Positions 21,485 through 34,997 of a DNA stretch of 64,000 nt are shown here, one piece after another; position 1 is the first letter of the stretch, and each line of letters begins with the position of its first letter. Made by a program: the position numbers and the translations under genes. Under the pieces are notes generated by a model. That model saw nothing but the letters and a program-made list of their open reading frames with translations, was not told where the DNA came from and did not search any database. The DNA comes from Lunularia cruciata (Eukaryota; Streptophyta; Marchantiopsida; Lunulariales; Lunulariaceae): NCBI GenBank assembly GCA_948567375.1, contig OX419759.1, forward strand, positions 38,964,593 to 39,028,592, in the 5' to 3' direction.

Positions 21485-22803
21485 ACTCCTGGAGCTGGGG
21501 CCACCAAATCTCCTTCAGTTACTAATCAGTTAACAAGAACATCAGAAGATAAGATTAGAGGAGAATAAAATACAAACACCATGAGATAATTATGCTCTGG
21601 CAAGACTCAGATGTTCGCAAATCCCAAGAACTAGCTAGATATACACAACTCATCCAACCTCAAAGACGCTTCTTGAAGATCGCTTTCAAACAGAGAAAGA
21701 CAGAACAGTTTTCTCTATAGTTCTACCTACATAACTAACTTTGATCAGAAGGATTTGTAGGACATGACTGCAGACTAAACGGAACATGATATGGGATTGA
21801 AAAGAGTACTATTCATCCCCGCCACTCATTTTGGACTTACTGGTTAAGATAAAAAACCTATGCTGTGGTATGGTCGAAGCATTTCAAATTCTGATCATAA
21901 GTATAGACGGCAGTGAGAACTACTGAAAGAGAGGTCACTCTCTCAGTGAGCATGAAATCGACTGAAAATGTTCCGATGTCAAATCAGTACTGTAACCGTT
22001 TGAAGTATAGGAGCAGGCTATCTTTTAACCGTCGTCCCTGTGTATCTCAGAAGTTCACGTCCAGAGAAGCTACTCCAACATCGCAGCGAGAATGGAAAAT
22101 TTTATTTTCCTGCACTGATCTAATTCATTTGCAGCTAAACCTGTCCTTCTGGATGCATCTCGTGTTCAGTACTCCTTTAGCATAGTCTGAGCGGATGTGT
22201 CTATTGAATATACTTCTGAAGTCAAGGCCGAACTGGTCAAGCGTATGAAGTCGTCACCCCTACTTGTAAGGCTAGCAATATATCTACTTGTGTTTCCTCA
22301 AGCTGGGAGCTTTAGGTCGTATAACGTCAATTTCCTGTTGATCAGGACTACTGATCTTTCACTTATACCTCCCCAGCTTCAACCATGTATCTCGAGCTTT
22401 CCTTCAAGAAAAGTACACCCAGTTGGAGCTACATGGCTGCAGGAAGTAGAGTGTACCATATATTTTTCGGAATCCAGACTTTCGCTGTCGATTTATAAAT
22501 GACAACCCGGTACTACACGGCCAACTTCCTCTACCAAACCTTGAGCTACTTCTGCGATGACAGGCAGGCTGCAACAACACCTACAAATGTTCGCTGATTG
22601 TTAACATTGTCACACCGTACGTGTCAACATGCACTTGGTTGCGTGCTTGAGTACTATTTACACCCAATGATTTACTCAGAAAATGAAGACTTACAAATTG
22701 AAGTCTCTGCCATGGCAGCGAGGGTTACGACAAGAGCCGCACTAACTGCGCTACCAAACGTCTTGAAATGCATGAAGAGCAGATTTGAGTGTATCTTGGC
22801 CTG

Positions 22804-23175
22804 GAGCCTGAGGCTTGAAAACGGGCACATATATTGGTAAATGAGAGCAGAAGCCGTTCGGGAACGGGTTATCCAGAACTCATGAAGTGCACAAGTGCAC
22901 ATATTCGATAAACAACATTTACATGAATGACAGCGCTAGTGTAGTATGAAAGCTTTAGTACAAAATGCATCGAAAATAACCTGCAGCAAAAGTATAGGTG
23001 TAAAAAAGTAACCTGTAGCAAAGGCATAAGTGCAAGAAATTGAGAACACAGAACTGCTAATGGACAATAACGAACGTGAAATCGCGAGCAGCAACGCCAA
23101 CGTTGAAATCGAGAGCAGCAAGGCCAGCGCGAGCGTGGGTTAGAGAGCCTGAGGCTTGAAAACGGGCACATATAT
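22804..23175. repeat. 31-bp direct repeats and a 26-bp tandem repeat
   Basis: A 31-base sequence beginning GAGCCTGAGGCTTGAAAACG is identical at 22804-22834 and 23145-23175. Just before the second copy, a unit of about 26 bases starting GAAATCG(C)GAGAGCAGCAA is tandemly duplicated (about 23079-23130). Together they suggest local duplication or slippage in the presumed 5' region of the kinesin. Confidence 0.6.
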
Positions 23176-23806
23176 CTGTATCTCTGACTTATCCGCAGAA
23201 CCATAAAGAGCCGACCAAGTGAACGAAACACGATCCCAGAAGAGAATAGTACTCAAGATAACAATGCTAAGAATGGGACTGCAAAGATTCTTGCTCTATG
23301 CCTCATTTCCGCCGAGTTTCGAGGAGTTAAGTCATGTGCACATCAGAATTAAGAATTCTTCTGATAACTCGGAATTACGCAAGCAGTTCGGTTACCAGGA
23401 AGCACTTCCGAAATCTGGAAAGTGCCGAATTGTTCAGCCATACGAACTTACCTCCTGAGCTCAAAAAGCTAGATACCCTGCTTTTTTGCTGTTCTCGAGA
23501 GAAACTGACGAGCGTCTCTTACACAGATATGGGCAATTGTATTGTCCAGAATATGCCACTCTAAGCATTGAGAGAGTTATATGCCAGTAAGACGAATCCT
23601 ACATGTTTGCCACCGACTGATGACTGGTCCAACACAGTTCGCATGTAATTCCCTTCCACTTATGGTAGGCAGCTTTGCTTCAAGCTGTCAGCAGACTACT
23701 GCAGAAGGCCTCTCTCGCTTTACTTCAAGCAAGCATACCCGGATCTACCAATCCGTAACATAGCAAGCGGAAGAATAAAAAACAGACAAAATGTTCATAC
23801 ACTTAC

Positions 23807-23980
23807 CGAATTTCACGAGACAAAGCCGCAGATTCGGAGTCGCACCGCTTCCATGCTCCCTGCATCCATCTCAGACTCAGAATTCTTCCAAAAATGTCCC
23901 CTCAACCTCATCAGCCCTAGAACACGATTGCCCACTTTACGGGTGTATGAAACGTTCGTTCAAGGATTAACACTAAAGGG
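23807..23980 (-). promoter_or_regulatory. Possible 5' untranslated exon with strong donor
   Basis: On the minus strand a GC-richer segment ends at a consensus donor (CG|GTAAGTG, donor at 23805-23806). Its longest ATG frame closes with TGA just before the donor, so it would be an untranslated exon carrying a short upstream ORF. It sits at the boundary where composition falls to AT-rich intergenic DNA, as expected for a transcription start of the kinesin gene. No TATA box could be assigned with confidence. Confidence 0.25.
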
Positions 23981-24269
23981 GTTGACAATTCCATCCCAAT
24001 TCTCTTCTATCTTTGGACTACCGTAGCGGTTTTCCTCGTCTTCGCCGTCTACTGATGACTACAATACATATCAAATATCACGGGGAATCGTATCCTCTTG
24101 TTTTCTCTACAGTAAAGGTTAAACCTCCACCGCACGATGACAACATGATCTTTACTGGGGTTTTATTTGGTTTTTCCAGGTCCGGTGGTCAATTTCTTAA
24201 ATGTGCGCACGCAGTGAGGCGTGAGAAATTGATGACATATTGCAATAAATCGCCCACTAGCAAATGTTA

Positions 24270-27200
24270 AAATTTATTCCTAAATCAGAAACAATTTTTA
24301 ACAGTTAATACTAATATTTATTGTGAATGTCATTATATTAAATTCTAGACTCTGAATAAGAAAAAGTTTGAACACGCCTCCAAACTACAGTTATCTTGTA
24401 AAGTCTATTTTGCTAATGTTATCTTCTATATTCGTTCCCAGGAAGAAACGTTTGCAACGTCTGCATTCATTTCAGCTCGATGTGATTAAAAGAAGTATTT
24501 CCTTGAGTTTAGTTTCAGTTATCACGCATGATTTAAAGGTTTGAAAAGTTGGGGTGAATTGAAAAAGATTACTCTAAAGACACTGTTTCGAATCACTATA
24601 AAAATTAATTATCAGATGCGACTTTAGTTATGGGTTGTTTCCCAAAGTTAAGTAGTCGGACGATGAGCTTTACTTTATCCACTCAAAGTATCATATACAT
24701 TCTGGATAAGTGGATTCCATGAGGGGAATCGAAACTTAAATATTTTGGTGGAACTCCGTCTTTCTCCCAAAACAGATTTCAAAAATATTATCCGTACGGG
24801 AATAGTTAACATACAAATAAACGATACGATTTTATGAAGACCGTTTATGTAATTAATTCGACGAAAGATTCTGGAGACTAATCCAGCTAACTTCTCCTGT
24901 ATATATTATTGATAGGTTAAAATTTTATTAGTAAGTTAAATTACTTGAATGGGACAGTAAGCGAGGCTTGTAATGACCCAGTTTATCTGTTAAGCTAAAT
25001 TTTTGGTCTCGCCAGCGAACTTAACTAACTTCCTTTACTATTCTATTCATCACTCTGCATAGTCGAAATAGGGCAGATTTCTCATGCAGACTCTATTGGG
25101 GCTTAGCCCCATGTTACCTTTTTTGTCTCTCCGGTGTAAGGCTTGATGGGGTCATCCCATCCTTCGTTTTTCCTACGCGGTCGCCTTTGAGGTTTTCATC
25201 ACTCTGCATAGTCGAAATAGCTTCCCATCAGATTTGCAAAAGTGTTATAATTTGTTCTGGAATTTTGTTCCACAAAATCTAGTGAAGCGAAAGTTCGATT
25301 TCCAGTTACAAAACCACCTACATGGAATGAAGTAGACAAAGAAGTGCTTGTAGAGATTAACATATTAAATAGAACACATTCTTGAAATTGAAACGTAATG
25401 AAGATTTTGAGATAGAATGAAAAGGTATCAGCATATTAGAGAAAAATCTTATAATGTAGTACTTCCTCACTAAGCATTAAAGTGCAAACCTTATGAATTA
25501 AAAAATTTTAACCGTATACTATGCTCCATGATATCAATTCTTTGTGTAATATGTAAAAAATATAGAATTTTAGTCTTTAAGAAATTTTTAGTAAAATATT
25601 TTTAACATATATTTTAAGAGACTATTTTAAATTTGGTAATATTTAAATACTTCAAGACTTTAAAACAATCACTAATAATAAAACTTAATTCCAATTCTTC
25701 ATTATGTTCTTTATGTCTTGATGATCATATATAACTCTATACATACAAAAAATAAAAATTTAATGAGTATACATTTTTTTGTTTTTTTTTTTGGTGACTT
25801 ATCCTTTTCTACAGAAATTTAATTATTTTAATTCATCTCACCTTGAGTTGGTGTAGTATACAATAACAATCTTTGTTAATAAAAACTAAGATTAAAGTTC
25901 TCGTGAGTCAAAAATATTGGATAGTATAGTAATTTGTTGAAACTTATAGTTAATTTTAAGCATAGATCTCTACATAAAGCAAAGAGTAACATCCAAGCAT
26001 AGTTAATATAGTTCGTGGGCGAAGTCTTAGAATAATATGATAGTTATGTTTATCTTATATGTTATATCGTAAATTTTGAGGGATGAGGATTAGCATTTGT
26101 AGGTTTTATATGTGCCAAAGTTGTAGGCACAATCAACGGTTTGTTTTGTTTTGTGGTCATGCCACTAATAATAAAGATTGCTCCTTCTTTATTATTGACT
26201 CACTACCTTCAACCATCATCAAACTGATTAAGATAAACTTAAATAGTGAGCCAATCTACATTGAGAAAATTCTTATGATATTAGAAGTATGAAAATTCAA
26301 ACATATATCTTTCATGTATTTTAGTTTAATGACATAATCATGAATCTCAAATTGAGTGTATGGACTTTTACTACAATAAATGATCAAAGATACTTAGTTA
26401 GAGAAAGAATGAACTATCTAAATCTATAAAAATTGCAAGTGGAAAATTCTACTTGTATTATTGTTGAGAAGATCTATTTTACTAACTTCACAATAAAAAG
26501 CTTGGTTCACAATTTTTTTGTTTTTTAACAAAACATCATGTAGATAATTTTGACATTATAGATTGCAGAAATAGTTTATATAGTGGAAATTAATATAATA
26601 CTAATCAGAAATTTAAAAATATTATTTGTTAGTATTAATATTTTATTAGTTGTTTTATTTTATCATAAAATTTCTCCTATAAATTTAGAAAACTAATATG
26701 AAGAAGGAATATTCTATTTAGATATTTAGATATAATCATAGAAGAATAAAAGTATGTGATAAGGATCTCTATTTTTTTATATTCAAAAATTTATAAGAAA
26801 ATTTCAAAAGGTAAATCTAGCACAAATACTCTTTTAAGCCAAACAGTTCAAAATTTTCCCCTTTGTTATACATATTTACCCTATGAACATGCATTCTTGT
26901 CATTTGTTTGAGGAATCTTGGAAATAAGAATCCATATTTAGAATGATTTGACCTTTCAGTGTATTGACTAACTTTTTTGTCTTGTTGAAGTATCATTTCC
27001 TTACATTGTACACCTTTACTATTAAATGACATTATTGATAATTATTATTATTAAATTATTTATTTGGAGAAAATTTTGATCTATTAAATATTTAATCACT
27101 TTTAAGAATTCTACAGAAATTAGTATCTTATTTTCTTAAAACTCTCAATATAAGAGTGAATATATTGATACAAGGTTTCTATATCTAAATTGAGAATAAA

Positions 27201-28440
27201 TATAGAACTAAAAGCTTATATATTATATATTTCTTTTGTTATGAAATTTTCATACCATACAAATATTCATTAAGGAAATGCTTAGATTCTTGTTAATTGT
27301 GTAAGGTGCAAGACATGTCAAGATAACTTACACTAACTTATAAACAAATCTTAATTATATTTTGAATAAGTTATAGAGCTTTTGAATAAAGTATCTTATA
27401 ATCAAAGACTTGTCAATTTGTCATAACATTATGATTGATTACAAACAAAATAAGATATTTCTAGAATATTCACAAATTTAGACCAACAAATTAACTCAAA
27501 AGATCAATATCTCAATTGAATATAAGAGTATGATTAAAGTGTTGAGTTGAATGATACATTTATAACAACAACATTATAAGTAGAGATGATATTTCACAAA
27601 TATCATCCTTCAAGAATTTGACCATGACAATTTGTGAATTTGATCATGAAGATTTATGGGAAGCTTAAGTATGAGAAAGTTTTAAATTTTGAGTATGATT
27701 TGTTTCAGATACTAACATACTAACAGAAAATGTAAATATTTAAGTTTCAAATGAATCTTAAAAATCAAACTCAAGTAAGAAGAGGGTTTATGGATTACTA
27801 CCAAGCTATATTTATGAGAAAGCGCACAAGCACTGAAAATTGAATGGACTATTTAAACAAATCTTGATTAGTGGATAGATTTGAAGCTAAGAATGATAGT
27901 GAAGTTGATGAAATGCATATCTTTTTCCTTGGATAAGGTTCTAACAAATAAAAAAGACATAACATAAAAGGATAAAATCATTGGATTATTATAAATTCAA
28001 ATATAATTTGTAAATTAAAATAACCAAAAAACGGATTGAATATAATGATAACTATTTGCAAGAATGGAGTGTTCTGAAAGTTTACCATATTGAATATTTC
28101 TATCAAGAAATTGAAATTTTTCTTATTGTATATTTTTGTATTTTTAGCAAAGTAAGAGAAAAAAAGAGCTAAATACATGACTTAAGAAATTTCAGAAGAA
28201 TACCAAATAGACAAAGATAGTTATAAAGAAGATTATAGGTCAGAGCATTTTATCAATAAGAACTTTAACAAAGATAAACTCTCATATAGATAATTGTCAC
28301 AAAGAGTTATCAATAGATTCATTGATGGTACAAAAGAATCACCAAAGTCATTACAGTAAGTTATACTATGATGTCAATGACTACTTTAAGTCCAAAAATC
28401 AAGAACAAATATGAACATAGCTAGTTAATTTTGGGAGTTT
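24270..28440. other. AT-rich intergenic stretch with one small repeat-flanked segment
   Basis: No coding support. At 25046-25071 and 25195-25220 a 26-base direct repeat starts TTCATCACTCTGCATAGTCG. It brackets 123 bases that contain two short hairpins, GGGGCTTAGCCCC and GATGGGGTCATCCCATC. The rest is long A/T runs without recognised structure. Confidence 0.55.
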
Positions 28441-29214
28441 AGAGAACTATATGTCCATGCAATTAGCAAAGGAATTATATATTGCTATTGAGATGATATT
28501 GTGTATTATATTGATGATGGCAAATGGTAAAAAGAGTTCCACATTTTGTACTTCACATTCTATTTCAGTCAAGATTAGGAGAAAGTATTCAAATTGTATA
28601 AGATTCATAATACCTCATCTACACTACAATTTCATTTTAGGTCTTCCTTGGCTTGAATGTCATAAGGTTCAATTTGATTGGGTCCAATAACAAATTCAAG
28701 TACAACACCAAGGTAATAATTATTGATTAGGTTGTCTAGCATATCTCAATAAGACACATAGGACTAGTTAGTCCCAAGATGGGAAGTTTGTGTTAGTATA
28801 ACAACTATCGAGTAAGTGTTGGAAGAATATATTCTTGTTTTTGTAGTGTAGATCAAGCCAATTGTGCAAGGAGAATCCGAGGATCTAAGGATCAAAAGCC
28901 TCATCAAGTAGAGGTTAATTAAATAGTTAAAGAGTTTGCATATGAGTTTTTGGAATCTTCCAATAGGGTATTCTTTGATCAAGGTATGCACTTCAAGATT
29001 GAGTTATTGCCAAGTAGTACTCTATGAGTAGACTGATCTCTTAACTCTCATCAAAGGAGTTAGAAGAGCTTTGAATAACACTAACCAAGTTGTTGTAGAA
29101 GAATTTCATATAGTATAGTACATCACCCTAGGGAGCACCTATACTCTTTGCCTTGAAGAAGGATGGAAGACTTTGATTCTATTTTCACTATCATTATCGT
29201 ACTTTGCCTTTCTC

Positions 29215-31390
29215 TCTTTGTGAAAACATTGGTTGCCTAGCTATAGAGCTTATAAATCAAAGGTTATATGTAGATTTATCACTAATAATTTGAGCCTTAT
29301 TGTTTTCCCAACCACCAAAACCTTCTACTCTTGTTTATAGTGTTCCTTTTATTTGGCAAGGAAGTAACGTGCAACCTAACCTTTCATAATAACATGTACT
29401 CTTAGTCCATTGGTCCATTGGTCATTACTTCCAATATGAACATGGAGAAATACACAACACACCTATAAGGAAAGAACCTAGCACAATGCTTAAACACCAA
29501 TCCAAGCCAACTAAGCATACAATCAAGCATGTAAGCATAAAGAGGATCCAAACAAAAGAAATTTAGCAACAACTTGCCATACTTTTGGTGGAAATGAGCT
29601 TTAGAGTCCCTTGCTTTTTCCAAAAGTTGATTTCAATCTAAACTCCAAATTTTCATCCCATTTGCACTCCAAGTAGGGAAGTTCTATGCCTTTAGATGGG
29701 AAATCTCTATGAGACTCAAATAGAAATAAATTTTTACTCTATAGCTTTGATTAAAATTTTATAGAACTCAATAGAGCCTATAAGATAAGCTTTCTAATGA
29801 TTTAATGCAAACCTTAATTTGACTACTACATCTCCCTTGACAAGATCTCAAACATTGCTAGATTTTTGTAGTTTCAACCTTAATTTTGAAGTACCTAATT
29901 GAGAATTTGCTCATAATTCTTGGTAATTTTCACAAAATAGTTGCTCAAAGGACTGTAATCCTCACAACTACTCCAACCTAACTTTTAAATAACAATCATA
30001 AAAATGGAAAAATTGACCTTCAATTGTGATTGGAGGTAGAAATGCTTTGACTAAGCCTACAATAGTATTCTTAATAGAACTTTTGCATGAATTCTCACTC
30101 TTTATAAATTCTAAGCCAACAAAATTTTACATAGTAGTTGGTTGTACCTTTATATAAAGTTCTATAAATTTTGATTGCTTAACTTTACCCCAATCTCTAG
30201 GTATGGATCAATTCATGAGCTAAGCTAACTTGTAAGCTCTACAACCCAAGTATGCTTGATCCAAGACCTTGAATTCTCTATTTGAGGAATTCACATGTAT
30301 CATTTTCACAAAGGTGCAAGATCCTAACCACTAGCAATATTGGAAATCTTCATAAGCTGGTTTGAACCAAAGCTTGAGAAGTGATCAAAATCCTCAACTT
30401 GATCATCAACTCCTCTCCAACTCCTTAATTTGCAAAGGTCTAACTTCAATTACTTAGATTTGATTTAAGATTGAATCAAACATAATATTTTCTCAACTCA
30501 ACATTATTAGAACTTTATATACTCTCTAACCATACTAATAGATCATGAAAAAAATATAACAAAACTCTCAATATACTCCAATTTATTCATCTCGGTGTGA
30601 ATTAGACCTCCCTTGCTTCAATTGATCCTAACCTACTTAGAATCTACTCAAATTCCATAATTTTTATCTCCAAACATTAGTGATTCTCTCCAAATATAAT
30701 CTTTTACTCCCAATTGCCTTTACTTAATGCCTTCAATCATCAAAAATCTTTAGAATTCCCTTGTTGGGGCCCAAGCACTTGCAATTTTATCACTTAGCTT
30801 TTTCTCTTTTCTACAAATGAACATTATGATGCCACCTTGAAGCTCTTGAATGATATTTAGTCCTTCTTCTCCTATAAGAGTACATAAATTGTCAAGTTTG
30901 AGACATGATCATAAGTAAGCACCAAAAGGATGATAGGATTTGGGTCTCCATCACCAAGTTCATAAATGCCGCCCCAAAATGTGCCACCATCCAACCCCAT
31001 AAGCAGACATGCGGAGAATCTGAAGCCTAGTGAGAAAAAAATTTGGTATTGGTAGATTGGGAGCACAAAAAATATCTTCCTCAAACACTTCCTTTGATGC
31101 TCTAGCGCACATGCTCTACTATAACTCTCACTCTCAATGTCCTCTTCTCACTTTGGACTCCAGAAACTAAAACACCTCCCAAGTCTATCAAATCTTCACT
31201 ACTTATATATAGCAAAGCCCTCAAAGTGAGCATGATCATAATTCACATGGCCAATCATTTAAATATACAAAAATTGCTTACATAGCAATAGCTCAATTGT
31301 GAGATCCGTCATACAATCTACTCCAACTTTATGGAGATAAACCATATTGAATTGTTTTTACATGGGCTATGAAAAGTACAACATAACATT
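29215..31390. mobile_element. 2.2-kb insertion inside the gypsy A reverse transcriptase
   Basis: RT homology stops after the YRTL-like motif near 29205 and resumes at PQIDDLLDQL near 31420; in intact relatives these are about 20 residues apart. The intervening 2.2 kb has no recognised coding domain. It is probably a non-autonomous element or an LTR fragment of another family. Its termini and target duplication could not be fixed by eye. Confidence 0.6.
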
Positions 31391-31469
31391 GTGGTTTCAA
31401 TAAATAAAATATGAAGAATTTGTATCTCTTGCCTCAAATTGATGACTTATTGGATCAATTAAGTGGAAC

Positions 31470-31730
31470 TTGATACTTCTCAAAGTGGATCTTCAAATGC
31501 ACTACTTGCAAATTCCAATTGATGGAGAAGATTTGAAAAAAATTACCTTTTGTACAAGGTATAGGCATTTTGAATGGAGGGTTTTACCTTTTGGACTCAC
31601 TTATGCTCCAACAATCTTCATGGATCAAATGCATCAAGTATTAGGTGGGCTATTGGATCAATATGTGATAGTGTTCTTGGATGACATTTTGATTTATAAG
31701 GTAAAGTTAGAACACAAGAACCATGTTTGA
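31470..31730 (+). pseudogene. Gypsy A reverse transcriptase core
   Basis: An 86-codon open stretch with LKVDLQMHYLQIPI, FCTRYRHFEWRVLPFGLTYA and FLDDILIY. The first catalytic Asp (KVD) and the DD pair (FLDD) are retained, but the frame is stopped on both sides. It is a fragment of the polymerase that would copy element RNA in virus-like particles. Confidence 0.85.
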
Positions 31731-33616
31731 GAAGTCTTGAGAAGACTATGACAATGAAATTTCTATTACAAGAAGTCAAAATGTACTTTTTGGTAGAAAG
31801 AGGTTACTTTCTTGGGTCATAAGGTCTCAAAAAAGGGGATCAAGATGGAAGAGGAGAAAATCAAGGCCATTACCAATTGGTTTACTCTAAGGATGCCATA
31901 GAAGTTTAGGTAGTTAATGGATCGGCAAGTTTTAACCAATGGTTCATCAACTATTATGCTTGTGTGGCCACACCATGATTGATATTTTGTGGAAGATATC
32001 AAGCTTTTCATGGACCACAAAGCATGAAGAAGCATTCAAAAAATTGAACCATAAGGTGTCCTCATAATCTTTCAACCATATGATCCTCAACTACATTGTG
32101 TGGTTGATTTTGATACTTCTAACTTTGTTATTGGAGCGGTGTTGTAACAAGAATTTCCAAATAGTTTAAATCCCATTGCATTTATGCCTTGTCAATTAAG
32201 CACCAAAGAAAATAATTACTCTACTTGAGATCAAGAACAATAGGCAATGGTATATACCACAAGGATATGGAGATATTATCTCTTGGGAAAGCAAATGATC
32301 ATGCAAATAGATCATAAGCCTTTGTTGCAAACATTACATTTAGAGCAAATGAAGAGTTGAGATCATTGATGGAAGGAACAACTACAAGTGTTTGATACCA
32401 AAAACTCAAGTACAAACTTGATAAGTTCCATGTCATTCTTGATGCCTTGATTTGAAAGCTCTTCTTGGATCTCCCATGATAGTAGTAATCACCATGGTAT
32501 CAATTGACTCAAAGGTACACATAGATTTCAAGACTACTTTACAGCATGAACCCTTTTTTTGGTTAGTGCAAAGTTATCTTGTAGTGCATGATAAGAATAC
32601 AAAAATTTTCCTTTAAGGAGTGCCTTTTATGTTGTGAGAACCAAATCTATGTTTTAATTGTGAGTGACTTTCAAATTATGCATCTTCAAGAAGCCCATGA
32701 TTTACTAATTTTTGGTCAATTGAATGTAAAAAAACCTTTGAGTATCTTCTAATGTCAATGGTGGTGGCCAAACATAACTAGAAGTTTGAGAGTTTGTTTA
32801 ATCTTAAGAGAGTTGCCAATGAAACAAGATCAACAACTAGAAATTGTGTGGACTACTTCAACCACTTTCCATTCCAACTAGCTAATAGGAACATTGTTAT
32901 CTTAACCTCATCACATCCTTGCCCAAAATAGATTAGGATCATACCATCATTGTGGTGTTTGTTGATAAACTTAGCAGGAAAATTCACTTTTCACCCACCA
33001 TAGATACCATGATGCCCTAATGCTAACCAAGATTTACTTTTATTTCTCTTCAAACACCATGGGATGCTAAGGGTTCTCATCTACAACTATGATCCTCAAT
33101 TCATTGGTAAATGTTTTCAAACACTCTTCAAGCTACTTGGAACCAAGCTTGCTTTGCCTAACCACCTATCACCCTCCAAGTAATGGGGTAAAAACAAACA
33201 TACCAATTGCACCTTGGAAGATATGCTTCATACCTTTGTCAACATTCACCATACCAATTAGGATACTTGTCTTGTAGCTACTAAGTTTACCTACAATAAT
33301 TCAAAGCAAAGAAGCATTGGGTTCTCTCCTTTCTTCCTTAATTTTAGGCAAGACCTACTTGTTCCATATTCCCTTCTTTCTCCTTTGAAATCTCACTTTC
33401 CTCATACTTCCACTGTCTTATCCATGTTATCTGAAATTCTTATGGGTACCAAGCCAAGTCTCATCTTCTTGTTGCTGAAATTTGGCAAAAGTAATATGAT
33501 GATCAACATTGTTGTGATCTCATCTTTCAACTAGGTAATAAGATCATGATTTCTTCCAATAACCTTCCTCTTTTTCTTGATACCCAAGTTTGAAAATTTT
33601 CTACTAATTGGATAGG

Positions 33617-34100
33617 TGCTATAATATGGAGCTAGTAGATGAGTTACTAGTCTAAGCTAAATAAAGCAAAAAGAAGTAAAATTAACCTAAGAATGAGCTA
33701 GAAGCATCAAGAAAGCTTTTGAGTAAAATATTCTAGAAGCACACAAGAAGCTTCTTGGTGAGAAGCTTCTAAGAACTTTCCAAGAATAGAGTAAATTGTA
33801 CGCTAAGTTCACAACTAGCTTAGCTTAGTTAGCTTGGCTTGCATTCCAAGTAAGGCATCTCTAAAAGGAACCTTACTTGGGAATCTTTTATCCAAGTTAC
33901 CTATAAATATCCAAGCCAAGCTCAATCTAGGCATTTGGAGTTTCTCTCACTTGAGAGTCCCAATGTGATCTTACACTTTGGTCCTCCATTCTCATACTTC
34001 TCTCCTTGGTCCTTTCTATTGGTATTAGAGTATAAAAGGGATGGATAGAATCTATGGATCACCAAATCCGTTTCCTACAAACCATTGGGATATTTTGTAC
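33617..34100 (+). mobile_element. Gypsy LTR followed by a tRNA-Met primer site
   Basis: The LTR spans about 33617-34018 in + orientation, ending CTCCTTGGTCCTTTCTA. TTGGTATTAGAG at 34019-34030 is close to the plant initiator-tRNA-Met primer-binding sequence (TGGTATCAGAGC). About 70 bases of 5' leader follow (GATGGATAGAATCTATGG), matching the leader of gypsy B read on the minus strand near 38930-38970. So this is a 5' LTR whose internal region has been cut off at about 34100 by the oppositely oriented gypsy B. Confidence 0.7.
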
Positions 34101-34109
34101 TACCAAAGT

Positions 34110-34602
34110 GTAAAAGATCAAGGAGAGAAATACAAGAATGGAAGATTAGAATGAAAGATCACATGGGACTCTTGAATGAGGGAAAATCCAAATGCCTAAC
34201 ATGAGCTTAGGCTTTGGTATTTATAAAGAACCTACAAGGCTCTTGAGAAGCTTCCTAAAAGCCAATTTCTTAGAGTACAAGTTAAGCTTACTAGGGAGCT
34301 TCTTGAGAGGCTTCCTTTTAGAAGTTTTCTACTTGGCATGCAAGCTAACCTTGTTAGGAAGCTTTCAAAGAAGCTTCCTTCTAAAAGAGAATTACTTGGC
34401 ATGCAAACTAAGCTAGTTGGAAAACTTCCCAAGAAGCTTCTTCTTAGAAATCACCACTTGATATTTACATCACCTAATACTTGGAAGGTATCAAGTAGCT
34501 TCCTAGATGCTTCTAGAATATTCTTATAATTCTTGACTAATTTGGCCTATTTGTTACTTCATTAGTTTTGACTAATTCATTTATAAACTCTATATTTTTA
34601 CA
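34110..34602 (-). repeat. Gypsy B 3' LTR
   Basis: Paired with 38992-39437 through shared blocks such as GGTATCAAGTAGCTT, TTCTAGAATATTCTTATAA and ACTTGGCATGCAA. It holds about three imperfect copies of a unit of roughly 70 bases rich in GAAGCTTC palindromes, and a perfect three-part heat-shock-element motif at 34511-34523. The two LTRs differ noticeably, so the insertion is old. Confidence 0.8.
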
Positions 34603-34997
34603 TATTCCTCCACCACTAGTTGGTGACATCCTCATCACCATGGAAGCTTCAAACTCTTGGATGGCTGTTTGTGCATTTTGAAGATGATAAAGAGGCTCCC
34701 AAGTGGCATCATGAAGGGAAATTTTTCCAAAGGACTTTGTACTCAATATGTTGTTGGCGGTCACATTGAACTTGACAAAATGAAAGGATATGACTTCATA
34801 CTTCAACTTCATACTCCTCATGATCATTGATAGGGCTGGGAGGAAGAAGGGTTGGAGACGAGTAGAAAAGGAAGATGGATTAAAAATAAAGGGTTACAAC
34901 TTCAAAAGATGAAAGAAAGGATAGATTTGCATATGACAAGGTAAGGTAAGTTGATAAGCAACAAGAGAAATGATTGGATGATATCAAGTGGACCTAT

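Larger units (their letters stand above)
19722..24260. other. Probable 5' region of the kinesin gene (long introns or UTR)
   Basis: Base composition stays close to that of the kinesin introns and drops to AT-rich only after about 24,260. No complete domain is visible on either strand. It holds the hairpin, G-run, repeats and exon candidates listed separately. The missing N-terminal exon of the kinesin must lie here. A possible very short alternative start exon is 19926-19973 (reading MDSQRLSVYIALHRTE before a GT), but it overlaps the hairpin. Confidence 0.45.
28451..33616 (+). mobile_element. Gypsy A: decayed Ty3/gypsy element split by an insertion
   Basis: Plus-strand pol remnants occur in gypsy order. 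Protease tail: FILGLPWLECHKVQFDW (28620-28685). RT N-terminus: pieces matching SRPIYRLSPKELEEL and TSPWE (28990-29150). RT core: PQIDDLLDQLSG then KVDLQMHYLQIPI and VFLDDILIY (31420-31700). RNase H: WRYYLLGKQMIMQIDHKPL (32265-32325). Integrase C-half: about 33080-33540. Stops and frameshifts are everywhere. The RT is interrupted between about 29215 and 31390. The chromodomain end is missing and the integrase runs straight into an LTR at 33617. Confidence 0.8.

Noticed and set aside
22869..23231. 120-codon Cys-rich frame on -
   Set aside because: Spans the local 26- and 31-base repeats and has no recognised motif. Repeat-derived open frame.
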